The translations under genes were made by a program, and so were the position numbers. From contig CAWINY010000003.1 in NCBI GenBank assembly GCA_963837635.1, positions 743,065-807,064 on the forward strand: DNA of 64,000 bases, written 5' to 3'. The notes below the pieces were generated by a model. That model did not search any database. It was given only the letters and a program-made list of their open reading frames with translations, and was not told the DNA's origin. Of this stretch, positions 20,501 through 28,630 are shown piece by piece. This stretch comes from CAWINY01 sp963837635. GTDB lineage: Bacteria > Acidobacteriota > Terriglobia > Terriglobales > Acidobacteriaceae. The number at the start of each line of letters is the position of its first letter. The stretch's first letter is position 1.

Positions 20501-23500
20501 GCAAGAGTCTGCGCGCCGAAGCTGGTCGAAACGTTATCGAAGGTCGCGGTAGCCAACGACGAAGTGCTGCCGCTTCTCACCACCAAACCCACATACACGT
20601 TCGGCGTCATGTTGACGGTCTGGTTTCCCGCCAGGGTCCAGTTCACTCCGTCCGGCGAAGCATAGCTGCTCAACGTACTCCCGCTGCGCACCATCTTCAA
20701 CCAGTAAGGAGGCATCGTCCCAGCCACCAACCCTACATACGATGCAGTCCCCCCTGCCGTTGTCCGCGCGTAGTACTGCGAGTAGGAGCCGTAGGGCACG
20801 TAGTCCATCACATTGCCGTTGACCGATCCCTGGTCCAGAGTCTCCCGGATCATGACTCCAGCCACAGCACTGGTCCCAGAAGGCATACTTGCCACTCGCG
20901 CCACGATGCTGCCGTCGCCGGAAAGCAACCGATAGACGAAATGAAATGCGTCCGCGGTTCCGGTCAACTGATAGCCCGCCCCGTTCAACGTGAACGTCCC
21001 ATTCGTGTAACTCGCACTGCCCAACATTCCCACCGAACCCACATCCCCATCCAGCCATCCCGACAGCAAGGGTTGTGCCGTCACCGTGAATTTGACTGGA
21101 TTGCTGTCGTTCATGCTCGGCGCCACGGAAACCACCAACACGCCCGATGTCGAGCCGGAAGGAATCGTGATGCTGATCGACGTGTCGCTCCAGGAATTCA
21201 CCGTCACCGGTGCCGCGTTCAGGGTGACTACGCTGCCTCCTTGAGCGGCTCCGAAATTGCCCCCCGTGATCGCAACCACGCTGCCGATGCTTCCCGTGGT
21301 GGCGGAAACACCGGTGACAGCTGGCGCAGGCGTGGCCGAGGAACTAACCGACACGTTATCGAAAGTGGCGGTCGCCAGGGATGAAGCGTCCCCGCTGCTC
21401 ACCACCAAACCCACGTACACGTTCGTCGCCATGCTGACGGTCTGGTTTCCCACCAGGGTCCAGTTCACTCCGTCCGGCGAAGCATAGCTGCTCAACGTAC
21501 TCCCGCTGCGCACCATCCTCAACCAGTACGGAGGCATCGTCCCAGCCGCCGTCCCTACATACGATGCAGTCCCCCCTGCCGTTGTCCGCGCGTAGTACTG
21601 CGAGTAGGAGCCGTAGGGCACTTTGTCCATCACATTGCCGTTGACGGATCCCTCGTCCAGCGTCTCCCGGATCATGACTCCAGCCACAGCACTGGTCCCA
21701 GAAGGCATACTTGCCACTCGCGCAACGATGCTGCCGTCGCCGGAAAGTAGTTGGTAGACGAAATGAAACGCATCCGCGGTTCCGGTCAATGGATTGCCCG
21801 CGCCGCTCACCGTGAACGTCCCGTTCGCGTAACTCGCACGGCCCAGCATCCCCACCGAACCCACATCACCATCCAGCCACCCCGACAGCAACGGTTGTGC
21901 CGTCACCGTGAATATGACCGGATTGCTGTCGTTCATGCTCGGCGCCACGGAAACCACCAACACGCCCGATGTCGAGCCGGAAGGAATCGTGATGCTGATC
22001 GACGTGGCGCTCCAGGAATTCACCGTCACCGGTGCCGCGTTCAGGGTGACCACGCTGCCCCCTTGAGCGGCTCCGAAATTGGCCCCCGTGATCGCAACCA
22101 CACTGCCGATGCTTCCCGTGGTGGCGGAAACACCGGTGATAGCTGGCGCAAGCGTGGCCGAGGAATTAACCGACACATTGTCAAAGGTAACCGTAGCCAG
22201 GGATGAAGCGTACCCGCTGTTCACCACCAAACCCACATAGACGTTCTGCGCCATGTTGACGGTCTGGTTCCCCACCAGGGTCCAGTTCACTCCGTCCAGC
22301 GAAGCATAGCTGCTCAACGTGCTCCCGCTGCGCACCAACTTCACCCAGTAGGGAGGCCTCGTCCCGCTCACCATACCTACCTGCGTCGTATTTCCCCCCT
22401 CATACGTTCGCACGCTGAACCCAACTCCTGCGCTGTAGGGCACGTATTCGACCGTTGCACCATTTGCCGATGCCCCATCCAGCGTCTCCCGAATCATCAC
22501 TCCCGCATGGGCATCCGTTGGTATACTTACCACTCGCGCCACGATGCTGCCGTCACCGGAAAGTGGCTGATAGGCAAAATGGAACGCGTCCTCAGTGCCG
22601 CTAAACTGGCGGCCCGCTCCGCTCACCGCAAAGGTTCCATTCGTGTAGCTCGCAGTTCCCGCCAGCCCCACGGCACCCACATCCGCGTCGAACCATCGCG
22701 CGGGTAGAGTTCCGACCGTAAAGACAGGGCCATACGCTGTTTGGGCACCAACGGTTACGGAGACGGGGCCGGATGTGGCGCCGGCCGGCACCGGAACTAC
22801 GATCGACGACGCGCTCCAGCTCGTAATTGTGGTCGCCATCGTCCCATTGAATGTCACCGTGCTAGCACCTTGAGTACTTCCGAACCCTGAACCGCTGATC
22901 GTCACATTGGTGCCCGGGGAACCAAATAGCGGACTGACAGCAGTGATTACCGGAGCTACGGCGATGCTCAGCGGTTGGCTCGCCGTCAGGGAGTTTGCGT
23001 CTGTCACCTGTGCCGTGAAGCTGGTAGTGCCGATTGCGGTCGGCGTGCCGGTAATGGTTCCAGTACTAGCGTTTAGCGACAGGCCAGCGGGCAAGCTACC
23101 GGCGCTGATCGACCAAGCGTAGGGCGTCGTTCCGCCGCTCGCCGCCAGCGTTCCGCTGTAGGCTTCGTTTTGGGTTCCGCCTGGCAGCGAACTTGTGGTG
23201 ATCGTTAGCGGCGGGTAGATAACGATGCTCAGTGCCTCTGTTGTGCTGTTGGCCGGAGAGCTAGAATCGGTCACCTTCAGAGTGAAGCTGCTGCTGCCGC
23301 TTGCGGTCGGCGTCCCGTTTATGGCGCCCGTGCTCCCGCTCAGCGACAAACCTGATGGCAAGCTACCGGCGCTGATCGACCACATGTACGGTGTTTGGCC
23401 GCCGTTCGCCCCAAGCGTCGCACTGTAAGCCGCATTCTGCATCCCACTTGGCAGCGAACTGGTGGTGATCGCTAGGGGCGGGTCAGTTACGATGCTGAGC

Positions 23501-26500
23501 ACCTCGCTTGCGGTGCTTGAGTTGGCGTCTTTCACCTGCACGGTGAAGCTGCTGGTTCCCGGCGCAGTCGTCGTACCGGTGATCGCACCCGTGCTAGCGT
23601 TCAGCGACAAACCTGCTGGCAGGCTACCGGCACTAATCGACCAAGTGTAGGAACTTAGGCCTCCGGTGGCTGCCAAAGTGGTGTTGTAGGCTGTGTTTTG
23701 TGTTCCGCTCGGGAGCGATGTCGTCGTCACTGCCAGAGGTGGAGGTGGATTGGTGTTTAGGCTGAACGCCTGCGTCGCCGTGATGGAGTTCGCATCCTTC
23801 ACCTGCACAGTGAAGTTGCTGGTGCCAGTCGTTGTGGGTGTACCCATGATGGCGCCCGTGCTTGCATTCAGCGACAACCCTGAAGGCAGGCTGCCCGCGC
23901 TGATCGACCACGTGTAGGGAGTTTGGCCTCCAGTGGCCGTCAAATTTGTGCTGTAGGCTGCGCCTTGCGTTCCGCTTGGGACGGACACTGTCGCAACCCC
24001 TAGAGGTGCATTGATGCTCAGACTTAACGCCTGCGACACCGTGTTCGACTTCGCGTCGGTCACCTGCACAGTGAAGTTGCTGGTGCCAGTCGCAGGGGGC
24101 GTGCCTGTAATTGCCCCTGTACTTGTATTCAGCGACAACCCTGAAGACAGGCTGCCCGCAGTGATGGACCAGACATAAGGCGTAGCTCCGCCGTTGGCCG
24201 TCAGATTGGCGCCGTAAGCTAGGTTCTGAATGCCACTAACGAGCGATCCGGTTGTGATTGAGAGAGGAGCGTTGCTGATGGAGACGTTGTCGAAGGTGGC
24301 GGTGGCCAGGCTTGAGGTGTTTTGGTTGCTCACTGCCAGCCCAATGTAGGCGTTCTGCGCCATCGTGATCGTCTGGGTGGATCCCACCTGGGTCCAGTTC
24401 ACCCCGTCCGACGACCGGTACCCGCTCAAAGTGCTCCCGCTGCGCACCAGCTTCACCCAGGCCGGCAAGCTGATGCCGCCCACCGTGCTCCCCGTGGCGC
24501 TCGCCCCAGTGCTCGCCCGGTAAAAGAATTGGATATACGAATAGTACGGCTGAGAAATCGTGTAGGCATCCGCCGCGTTCGCGTTCAGCGTCTCCCGGAT
24601 CATCACCCCGGCCTGGCTGCCTGAACTGCTGCTCACCACCCGCGCCACGATGCTTCCGTCGCCCGAGAGCGGCTGGTAAGCAAAGTGCATCCCATCTGCG
24701 GTGCCCGCTATCCCCGCCCCGGCACCCTTCACCGTGAACACGCCGCTCGCGTACGTCGCACTTCCGGAAACACCGACCATACCGACGTCCTGATCCAACC
24801 ATAAGGTCGGCAGCGGCTGCGAGGTCACCGTGAAGACAATCGGATTACTGTCATTCATCCCCGGCGCCACCGAGACCACCATCGGTCCCGAAGTCGCTCC
24901 TGAAGGAATGGTGGCGACAATCGAGCTGTTGCTCCAGCTGCTGATGGTGAGTGGTGATCCATTGAGCAGCGCCGCGCTGCCGCCCTGGGAGGCTCCAAAC
25001 CCGGAGCCCGAAATCACCACCTGGCTGCCAACCGATCCGGTGGTAGCCGACAGACTCGTAATTACTGGGCTCGGCGCCACAGTAGAACTGATGGAGATGT
25101 TGTCGAAGGTGGCGGTGGCCAGGCTGGAGGTGCTTTGACTGCTCACTGCCAGCCCAATGTAGGCGTTCTGCGCCATCGTGATCGTCTGGCTGGATCCCAC
25201 CTGGGTCCAGTTCACCCCGTCCGAGGACCGGTAGCCGCTAAAGCTGTTCCCGCTGCGCACCACCTTCACCCAGGCGGGCAAGCTGATGCTGCTTGCCGTG
25301 TTTCCCGTGGCACTCACCCCAGTGCTCGCCCGGTAAAAGAATTGGATATACGAATAGTACGGCTGAGAAATCGTGTAGGCATCCGCCGCGTTCGCGTTCA
25401 GCGTCTCCCGGATCATCACCCCGGCCTGGATACTGCTGCCCGAAGTGTTGACCACTCGCGCCACAATCGTTCCGTCGCCCGAGAGCGGCTGGTAGACAAA
25501 GTGCATTCCATCTGCCGTGCCCGCTATCCCGCTCCCGGCACCCTTGACCGTGTACACGCCGCTCGCGTAGGTCGCACTCCCAGAAACCCCGACCGCGCCG
25601 ATGTCCTGATCCAACCACGAGGTCGGCAGCGGCTGCGAAGTCACGGCGAAATAAACCGGATTGCTGTCATTCATCCCCGGCGCCACCGAGACCACCATCG
25701 GTCCCGAAGTCGCTCCTGAAGGAATGGTGGTGACAATGGAACTGTTGCTCCAACTGCTGATCGTGAGTGGCAAGCCGTTGAGCAGCGCCGCGCTGCCGCC
25801 CTGGGAGGCTCCAAACCCGGAGCCCGAAATCACCACCTGGCTGCCAACCGATCCGGTGGTAGCCGACAGACTCGTAATTACTGGGCTCGGCGCCACAGTA
25901 GAACTGATGGAGATGTTGTCGAAGGTGGCGGTGGCCAGGCTGGAGGTGCTTTGACTGCTCACTGCCAGCCCAATGTAGGCGTTCTGCGCCATCGTGATCG
26001 TCTGGCTGGATCCCACCTGGGTCCAGTTCACCCCGTCCGAGGACCGGTAGCCGCTAAAGCTGTTCCCGCTGCGCACCACCTTCACCCAGGCGGGCAAGCT
26101 GATGCTGCTTGCCGTGTTTCCCGTGGCACTCACCCCAGTGCTCGCCCGGTAAAAGAATTGGATATACGAATAGTACGGCTGAGAAATCGTGTAGGCATCC
26201 GCCGCGTTCGCGTTCAGCGTCTCCCGGATCATCACCCCGGCCTGGATACTGCTGCCCGAAGTGTTGACCACTCGCGCCACAATCGTTCCGTCGCCCGAGA
26301 GCGGCTGGTAGACAAAGTGCATTCCATCTGCCGTGCCCGCTATCCCGCTCCCGGCACCCTTGACCGTGTACACGCCGCTCGCGTAGGTCGCACTCCCAGA
26401 AACCCCGACCGCGCCGATGTCCTGATCCAACCACGAGGTCGGCAGCGGCTGCGAAGTCACGGCGAAATAAACCGGATTGCTGTCATTCATCCCCGGCGCC

Positions 26501-28542
26501 ACCGAGACCACCATCGGTCCCGAAGTCGCTCCTGAAGGAATGGTGGTGACAATGGAACTGTTGCTCCAACTGCTGATCGTGAGTGGCAAGCCGTTGAGCA
26601 GCGCCGCGCTGCCGCCCTGGGAGGCCCCAAACCCGGAGCCCGAAATCACCACCTGGCTGCCAACCGATCCGGTGGTAGCCGACAAACTTGTAATCGTTGG
26701 GGCGGGCGATACGGTAGAGCTGATCGAGATGTTGTCGAAGGTGGCGGTGGCCAGGCTGGAGGTGCTTTGACTGCTCACTGCCAGCCCAATGTAGGCGTTC
26801 TGCGCCATCGTGATCGTCTGGCTGGATCCCACCTGGGTCCAGTTCACCCCGTCCGAGGACCGGTAGCCGCTAAAGCTGTTCCCGCTGCGCACCACCTTCA
26901 CCCAGGCGGGCAAGCTGATGCTGCTTGCCGTGTTTCCCGTGGCACTCACCCCAGTGCTCGCCCGGTAAAAGAATTGGATATACGAATAGTACGGCTGAGA
27001 AATCGTATAGGCATCCGCCGCGTTCGCGTTCAGCGTCTCCCGGATCATCACCCCGGCCTGGCTGCCTGAACTGCTGCTCACCACCCGGGCCACGATGGTG
27101 CCATCGCCCGCGAGCGGCTGGTACACGAAGTGCATTCCATCTGCCGTGCCAGTTATCCCCGCCCCGGCACCCTTCACCGTGAACACCCCGCTCGCGTAGG
27201 TCGCACTCCCGGAAACACCGGCCATGCCGACGTCCTGATCCAACCATGAGGTCGGCAGCGGCTGCGAGGTCACGGCGAAATAAACCGGATTGCTGTCACT
27301 CATGCCTGGGGACACCGAGACCACCATCGGCCCCGAAGTCGCTCCCGAGGGTATGGCGGCGACAATCGAGCTGTTGCTCCAACTGCTGATGGTGAGCGGT
27401 GAGCCGTTGAGCAGCGCCGCGCTCCCGCCCTGCGTTGCCCCAAACCCGGAACCGGAAATCACCACCTGGCTGCCCACCGACCCTGTGGTGGCTGACAAAC
27501 CGGTAATTACTGGGGCTGGCGATGCAGTAGAACTGATGGAGAGGTTGTCGAAGGTGGCGGTGGCCAGGCTGGAGGTGCTTTGACTGCTCACCGCCAGCCC
27601 GATGTAGGCGTTCTGCGCCATCGTGATCGTCTGGCTGGATCCCACCTGGGTCCAGTTCACCCCGTCCGACGATCGGTAGCCGCTGAAGCTGCTGCCGCTG
27701 CGTACCAGCTTCACCCAGGCGGGCAAGCTGATACTGGTCGCCGTGCTCCCCGTGGCACTCGCCCCGGTGCTCGCCCGGTAAAAGAATTGGAGATACGAAT
27801 TGGACGGCTGAGAAATCGTATAGGCATCCGCCGCGTTCGCGTTCAGCGTCTCCCGGATCATCACCCCGGCCTGGCTGCCTGAACTGCTGCTCACCACCCG
27901 CGCCACGATCGTGCCATCGCCCGAGAGTGGCTGGTAAGCAAAGTGCATCCCGTCGGCGGTGCCAGTAATCCCGCTCCCAGCACCCTTCACCGTGAACACA
28001 CCGCTCGCGTAGGTCGCGCTTCCAGCCAGCCCTACGGAACCAACATCTGTGTCGGACCAACCCCCGGGAAGAGAAACGACTGTGAATGTTGTGCTGCTGG
28101 CTACTTGTCCATTTGCGGTAACCGAAAAGATCCCTGACGATACGCCAGACGGCACACTCGCAACGATTGTGGTGTCGTTCCAACTCCAAACTGGGGCAGC
28201 CGTACCATTGAGAGCAATGGTGCTGCTCCCCTGGCTTGAACCAAAACCCGCTCCTGTGATCGTCACGAATGTTCCGATGGGCCCCGAGACTGGCGACATA
28301 TTCGTGATGGACGGAGCTTGGCCGCTAGCTTGACGACAAAACAGCAGAACCAGTAGTGCTGCGACTGCAGTTGACTTGAAGCGGAAAATGCGTACAACAT
28401 CTTCAAGAGTCTGAATTCCAGAGTTACTCGGCAACACCTGCACTCTTTGAGTCAGCGCCGTTTCACGAGCGGGAGGAGTACTAGATGAGACCGCCGGTGC
28501 CAGAATGAGGCTTGCTGGTGACCACTTACTGTTCAGTCGCAT
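11506..28542 (-). CDS. Giant multidomain IPT/Ig-like/RHS repeat protein, 5,678 aa
   Basis: An exported cell-surface or secreted protein. A hydrophobic segment at about residues 57-70 (STAVAALLVLLFC) looks like a signal or anchor. Then come, by position: five IPT/TIG-plus-beta-sandwich modules (about 28320-24270; GGWSDTDVG...SLATATFDN units), five putative-Ig (He_PIG-like) repeats (24270-22960), three more IPT/sandwich modules (to 20520), about four IPT domains (to 19770), 13 Big_5-like repeats with the PANGATGVPxNxxVxxxFS pattern (to 15540), five IPT domains (to 14240), and YD repeats with an RHS core (to about 11960). The core ends RFRFTGREYDSETGLYF, ARYYDPQIGRFISEDP and VDPFGL. About 150 variable, proline-rich residues follow and could be an effector tip; I do not recognise its fold. 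ATG at 28542 has a weak AGGA upstream. Confidence 0.88.
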   Translation of the reverse strand: MRLNSKWSPASLILAPAVSSSTPPARETALTQRVQVLPSNSGIQTLEDVVRIFRFKSTAVAALLVLLFCRQASGQAPSITNMSPVSGPIGTFVTITGAGFGSSQGSSTIALNGTAAPVWSWNDTTIVASVPSGVSSGIFSVTANGQVASSTTFTVVSLPGGWSDTDVGSVGLAGSATYASGVFTVKGAGSGITGTADGMHFAYQPLSGDGTIVARVVSSSSGSQAGVMIRETLNANAADAYTISQPSNSYLQFFYRASTGASATGSTATSISLPAWVKLVRSGSSFSGYRSSDGVNWTQVGSSQTITMAQNAYIGLAVSSQSTSSLATATFDNLSISSTASPAPVITGLSATTGSVGSQVVISGSGFGATQGGSAALLNGSPLTISSWSNSSIVAAIPSGATSGPMVVSVSPGMSDSNPVYFAVTSQPLPTSWLDQDVGMAGVSGSATYASGVFTVKGAGAGITGTADGMHFVYQPLAGDGTIVARVVSSSSGSQAGVMIRETLNANAADAYTISQPYYSYIQFFYRASTGVSATGNTASSISLPAWVKVVRSGNSFSGYRSSDGVNWTQVGSSQTITMAQNAYIGLAVSSQSTSSLATATFDNISISSTVSPAPTITSLSATTGSVGSQVVISGSGFGASQGGSAALLNGLPLTISSWSNSSIVTTIPSGATSGPMVVSVAPGMNDSNPVYFAVTSQPLPTSWLDQDIGAVGVSGSATYASGVYTVKGAGSGIAGTADGMHFVYQPLSGDGTIVARVVNTSGSSIQAGVMIRETLNANAADAYTISQPYYSYIQFFYRASTGVSATGNTASSISLPAWVKVVRSGNSFSGYRSSDGVNWTQVGSSQTITMAQNAYIGLAVSSQSTSSLATATFDNISISSTVAPSPVITSLSATTGSVGSQVVISGSGFGASQGGSAALLNGLPLTISSWSNSSIVTTIPSGATSGPMVVSVAPGMNDSNPVYFAVTSQPLPTSWLDQDIGAVGVSGSATYASGVYTVKGAGSGIAGTADGMHFVYQPLSGDGTIVARVVNTSGSSIQAGVMIRETLNANAADAYTISQPYYSYIQFFYRASTGVSATGNTASSISLPAWVKVVRSGNSFSGYRSSDGVNWTQVGSSQTITMAQNAYIGLAVSSQSTSSLATATFDNISISSTVAPSPVITSLSATTGSVGSQVVISGSGFGASQGGSAALLNGSPLTISSWSNSSIVATIPSGATSGPMVVSVAPGMNDSNPIVFTVTSQPLPTLWLDQDVGMVGVSGSATYASGVFTVKGAGAGIAGTADGMHFAYQPLSGDGSIVARVVSSSSGSQAGVMIRETLNANAADAYTISQPYYSYIQFFYRASTGASATGSTVGGISLPAWVKLVRSGSTLSGYRSSDGVNWTQVGSTQTITMAQNAYIGLAVSNQNTSSLATATFDNVSISNAPLSITTGSLVSGIQNLAYGANLTANGGATPYVWSITAGSLSSGLSLNTSTGAITGTPPATGTSNFTVQVTDAKSNTVSQALSLSINAPLGVATVSVPSGTQGAAYSTNLTATGGQTPYTWSISAGSLPSGLSLNASTGAIMGTPTTTGTSNFTVQVKDANSITATQAFSLNTNPPPPLAVTTTSLPSGTQNTAYNTTLAATGGLSSYTWSISAGSLPAGLSLNASTGAITGTTTAPGTSSFTVQVKDANSSTASEVLSIVTDPPLAITTSSLPSGMQNAAYSATLGANGGQTPYMWSISAGSLPSGLSLSGSTGAINGTPTASGSSSFTLKVTDSSSPANSTTEALSIVIYPPLTITTSSLPGGTQNEAYSGTLAASGGTTPYAWSISAGSLPAGLSLNASTGTITGTPTAIGTTSFTAQVTDANSLTASQPLSIAVAPVITAVSPLFGSPGTNVTISGSGFGSTQGASTVTFNGTMATTITSWSASSIVVPVPAGATSGPVSVTVGAQTAYGPVFTVGTLPARWFDADVGAVGLAGTASYTNGTFAVSGAGRQFSGTEDAFHFAYQPLSGDGSIVARVVSIPTDAHAGVMIRETLDGASANGATVEYVPYSAGVGFSVRTYEGGNTTQVGMVSGTRPPYWVKLVRSGSTLSSYASLDGVNWTLVGNQTVNMAQNVYVGLVVNSGYASSLATVTFDNVSVNSSATLAPAITGVSATTGSIGSVVAITGANFGAAQGGSVVTLNAAPVTVNSWSATSISITIPSGSTSGVLVVSVAPSMNDSNPVIFTVTAQPLLSGWLDGDVGSVGMLGRASYANGTFTVSGAGNPLTGTADAFHFVYQLLSGDGSIVARVASMPSGTSAVAGVMIRETLDEGSVNGNVMDKVPYGSYSQYYARTTAGGTASYVGTAAGTMPPYWLRMVRSGSTLSSYASPDGVNWTLVGNQTVSMATNVYVGLVVSSGDASSLATATFDNVSVSSSATPAPAVTGVSATTGSIGSVVAITGGNFGAAQGGSVVTLNAAPVTVNSWSDTSISITIPSGSTSGVLVVSVAPSMNDSNPVKFTVTAQPLLSGWLDGDVGSVGMLGSASYTNGTFTLNGAGYQLTGTADAFHFVYRLLSGDGSIVARVASMPSGTSAVAGVMIRETLDQGSVNGNVMDYVPYGSYSQYYARTTAGGTASYVGLVAGTMPPYWLKMVRSGSTLSSYASPDGVNWTLAGNQTVNMTPNVYVGLVVRSGSTSSLATATFDNVSTSFGAQTLAPSIAGLSPSTAVPTASVTITGANFGSTPGGSTVTFNGTAATPTYWSATRIVVSVPGSATSGNVVVTVGGAASNGMPFTVSQLPSLTSLSPASGTAGTPVTITGINFGSPQGTSTVTFNGTAGIPTNWSRTSIVVPVPSGTTTGNVLVTVNGQAGNAIPFTVLQSPGITSLSTTSVTIGSLVTITGTNFGATQAASTVTFNGIGGTPASWSATSIVVPVPIGATTGNVVVTVNGLMSNPVPITVVMVSLPPVAQVQPANGATGVAENSRVVVRFAQPVQAAAIVRGTVSLLQGATSMVGTLALSTDGLSVTFTPSLNLAPNSTFTVQATDVTGNQTAPEFQSTFTTSSTTDTVAPTVAQTSPQSGDTGVPISAPIVVQFSKAMDPATLTAQSFTLSDDFTGNSVPGMVQVDPTGTTASFVPQSFLGVGRTFYVQLTSTVEDSSGNALTGSGTYYTFTTAFTADTTAPQVLGSSPSAGAAAVPLNAVIVLEFSKPLDVISVSHGLQVLSGGQPVPGSMALSNSNQRVTFTPLGGLAANAVYTVVTTAQITDVGGLALANPGTFSWTTGAAADTTTPSVTSVSPGNNETGVPVNAFVQLQFNKLVDPWTVTTATFQVLNSTGVRISGSVSSNGQTATFTPSGPLNSFATYYVQGTSGITDLEGHGLSYFQSSFTTGLATDTSAPAVVTVSPANGASSVPANVHVDLTMSVPLSAASVTNNAVVVSSGGVAVPGTVSLGSSGTTLRFVPASLLAASTTYTMTVSGFTDQAGNPVVPFTSSFTTGTSGVANTTRPAVVTVTPANGASAVAVNSTVVLTFNEAVDGTTVIEATVPVSVGGFTGVLAGSYALDGTGTVVTFTPLSPLPGNATVTVQVNSGLLDLSGNASNSFYSTFTTGTGTDTTAPVVTMVTPANGASGIGLTCTVPLTFSKSLNPNTITTNNFGLLANGSKLGISLSHSADNTVVMLNAWTLPASSTITVLATSGVTDLSGNTLANFQSEFTTGAGAYSPAPRVVSQRPGNGATGVPLNGSVVLYMSEPMNALSMQAALQVSQNGVLVNGTAQVTDNGQVVQFMPSMQWQPNALIQVFLTPIAQSMGGNSLSSYAASFTTAPDLNTTAPLLVSTSPASSAVGVPTNVVIDFAFNEALDPATLTGLTVACRQNNNWLQTAVSLLNGGTLLQVAPRMPLAPNTWTNCLVGSGIQGVNGLVLSALSGNSVWFETGAGPDTVLPAIVTVSPPNGSSNIGDNADVHILFSKPVNPLTVNASTIQLSGGGVTEVADSISFSNNNQVVLLTPHAPLPDSTPMTLAISGITDVAGNPVAPQTVQFTTGNGPDVVPPLAIQISPSGRAVNVPLNTVIQLLVNEPIDPGTVNSRTLNVLDSTNGESVLGTYSVSADWRTASFVPSAALAVSRSYYVYFGGQGITDLAGNLLTCSSACATSFTTGTTASASAPQVVGVSPANGMTAVPINAQVVIQFSEPVDGAKLAGVGLSGGGGAVNVSPSLTNGGQTLTLVPVVPLSPGTAYTLTIAGVQDVSGNVLAAPVTVTFTTGAGADLIAPAILRSSPANHATNVPTNSTVQVQFSKRIDPLTVTNTTFQMYPQNTYIPVTGTIAVSADGQTATLTPNQLLDSQTVYIVQLTNGISDLEGQTLSNFQSYLTTAPDTITMPPNIASVNPAAAFAGSNIYIDGTYFGVSQGSSTVTLNGVALAASSWSDTQIILTLPTAVTTGPLLVTVNGVASNSLTFQVYATPVITSISPGSGPAGTVFTIMGTNFGSSFDSTVVLFNSNVWNGTYATPISRTETSLTVAVPAPALTGYIYVAVDGYQSAPASFTVVPTPSVTNVSPSSGVAGTPVSITGTHFGATQGSSTLTFNGVAPASITSWSDSSIIAVPPSNVTTGPITLVVNSIQSNSTAVFTVTNPAIGSISPPAAAPGATVIVNGSGLVVSGLTTQVLFNGIAGYVTQSGGSSVTVQLPASATSGPVTVAVGSVASNGVQFTVEQPPAISSVSPNIGPYDSYGNATPITITGSGFGATQSNSTVNFFGSSTPPSIANWSDTSITLHVPGDATTGPLGVQVGGLTAYAPTWFTVSGLTQVTDSLGDQTQYRFMIQGGQWVTSASQGPGCSTCSVRGNVLNVPDTNGNVLSTTDDLGNTTTYTYDASDNMISSSKPLNATTTATTSYTYNRLSEVLTMTDPLGNTTTNTYDAHGNLLSVTSPVPDGRTPASLTQFAYDTKGELTQITDSLNHVTTLTYNPVGLIASITDAQNSTTSYQYDARGNRTAVIDPSNGAAHPTSFAYDIMNRLTEITYPDGSTVGFTYDVRGRRTSATDQNNKTTYYTYDDADRLTAVTDPANNTTQYAYDTEDNLLSITDANGHITQFAYNARGRVTQTTFPSTLAESYTYDPVGNLLSKTDRKGQTIQYVYDALYRLTSKIYPDQTAVEYAYDLAGKVQQVSDPTGTYGFAYDNMGRLIGTTTQYAYLPGLNYHNAYTYDASSNRTSLTAPDGSITAYGYDTLNRLNGLANSWAGSFGVGYDALSRRTSLARPNGVNTSYSYDSLSHLLSVLHQAGANTLDGASYSYDPAGNRTSKGNYLNGITSNYTYDTLYELTQVTQGGSTTESYTYDVVGNRLSSSGVPSYSYNSSNELTSNSSGSDTYDANGNALSDAQGRSFTWDFENRLTQVFVPGVGTTIFRYDPLGRRIAKQSPSGSMYFLYDGANVIADLNSAGATIATYLQGAGIDEPLASSTATGVSYFQADGLGTITSLSGPSAGITDTYTYGTFGITTATGANSNRFRFTGREYDSETGLYFLRARYYDPQIGRFISEDPSGFNGGLNFYVYVANSPTNSVDPFGLASIPAPAGQPPVLVPGGGSGNGWRWNPNPQNTRGGSWGPQTPLPGQGQPSASWDPDGHWDVDDGNGNRQRYDPDGKPITPQQAHGKPKPTKCEDMWNKIKDLDNQLVNNIVDWLNRPPQQNWPWIYGPPKPQPGTPVTPPLPTVPPLAVAP
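24271..28030. repeat. Long tandem modules of 813-816 bp inside the giant gene
   Basis: The segment encoding SLATATFDN recurs at 24271, 25082, 25898, 26714 and 27527, a period of 811-816 bp, with each unit coding for one beta-sandwich domain plus one IPT domain. All copies keep the reading frame (about 272 codons). The number of units probably varies by recombination between strains (inference). Confidence 0.9.
24985..26630. repeat. Near-identical 816-bp tandem duplication
   Basis: Read side by side, about 24985-25814 and 25801-26630 appear identical base for base, synonymous positions included, while the neighbouring units differ at many sites. The first clear difference is GGCTCC against GGCCCC near 25815 and 26631. 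This implies a recent duplication or gene conversion. Confidence 0.85.
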
Positions 28543-28630
28543 GTTCCAAGCTTCCTTTGTCCTTGATTCCGTTTACGCCTCCGGCCCAACAATCAGCCGG
28601 GAGCAATCAAAGTTGCGGCGCGAACCAGTG

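Noticed and set aside
24271..28030. Possible CRISPR or satellite array
   Set aside because: The period is about 813-816 bp, in frame, and codes for protein domains; there are no short repeats with unique spacers.
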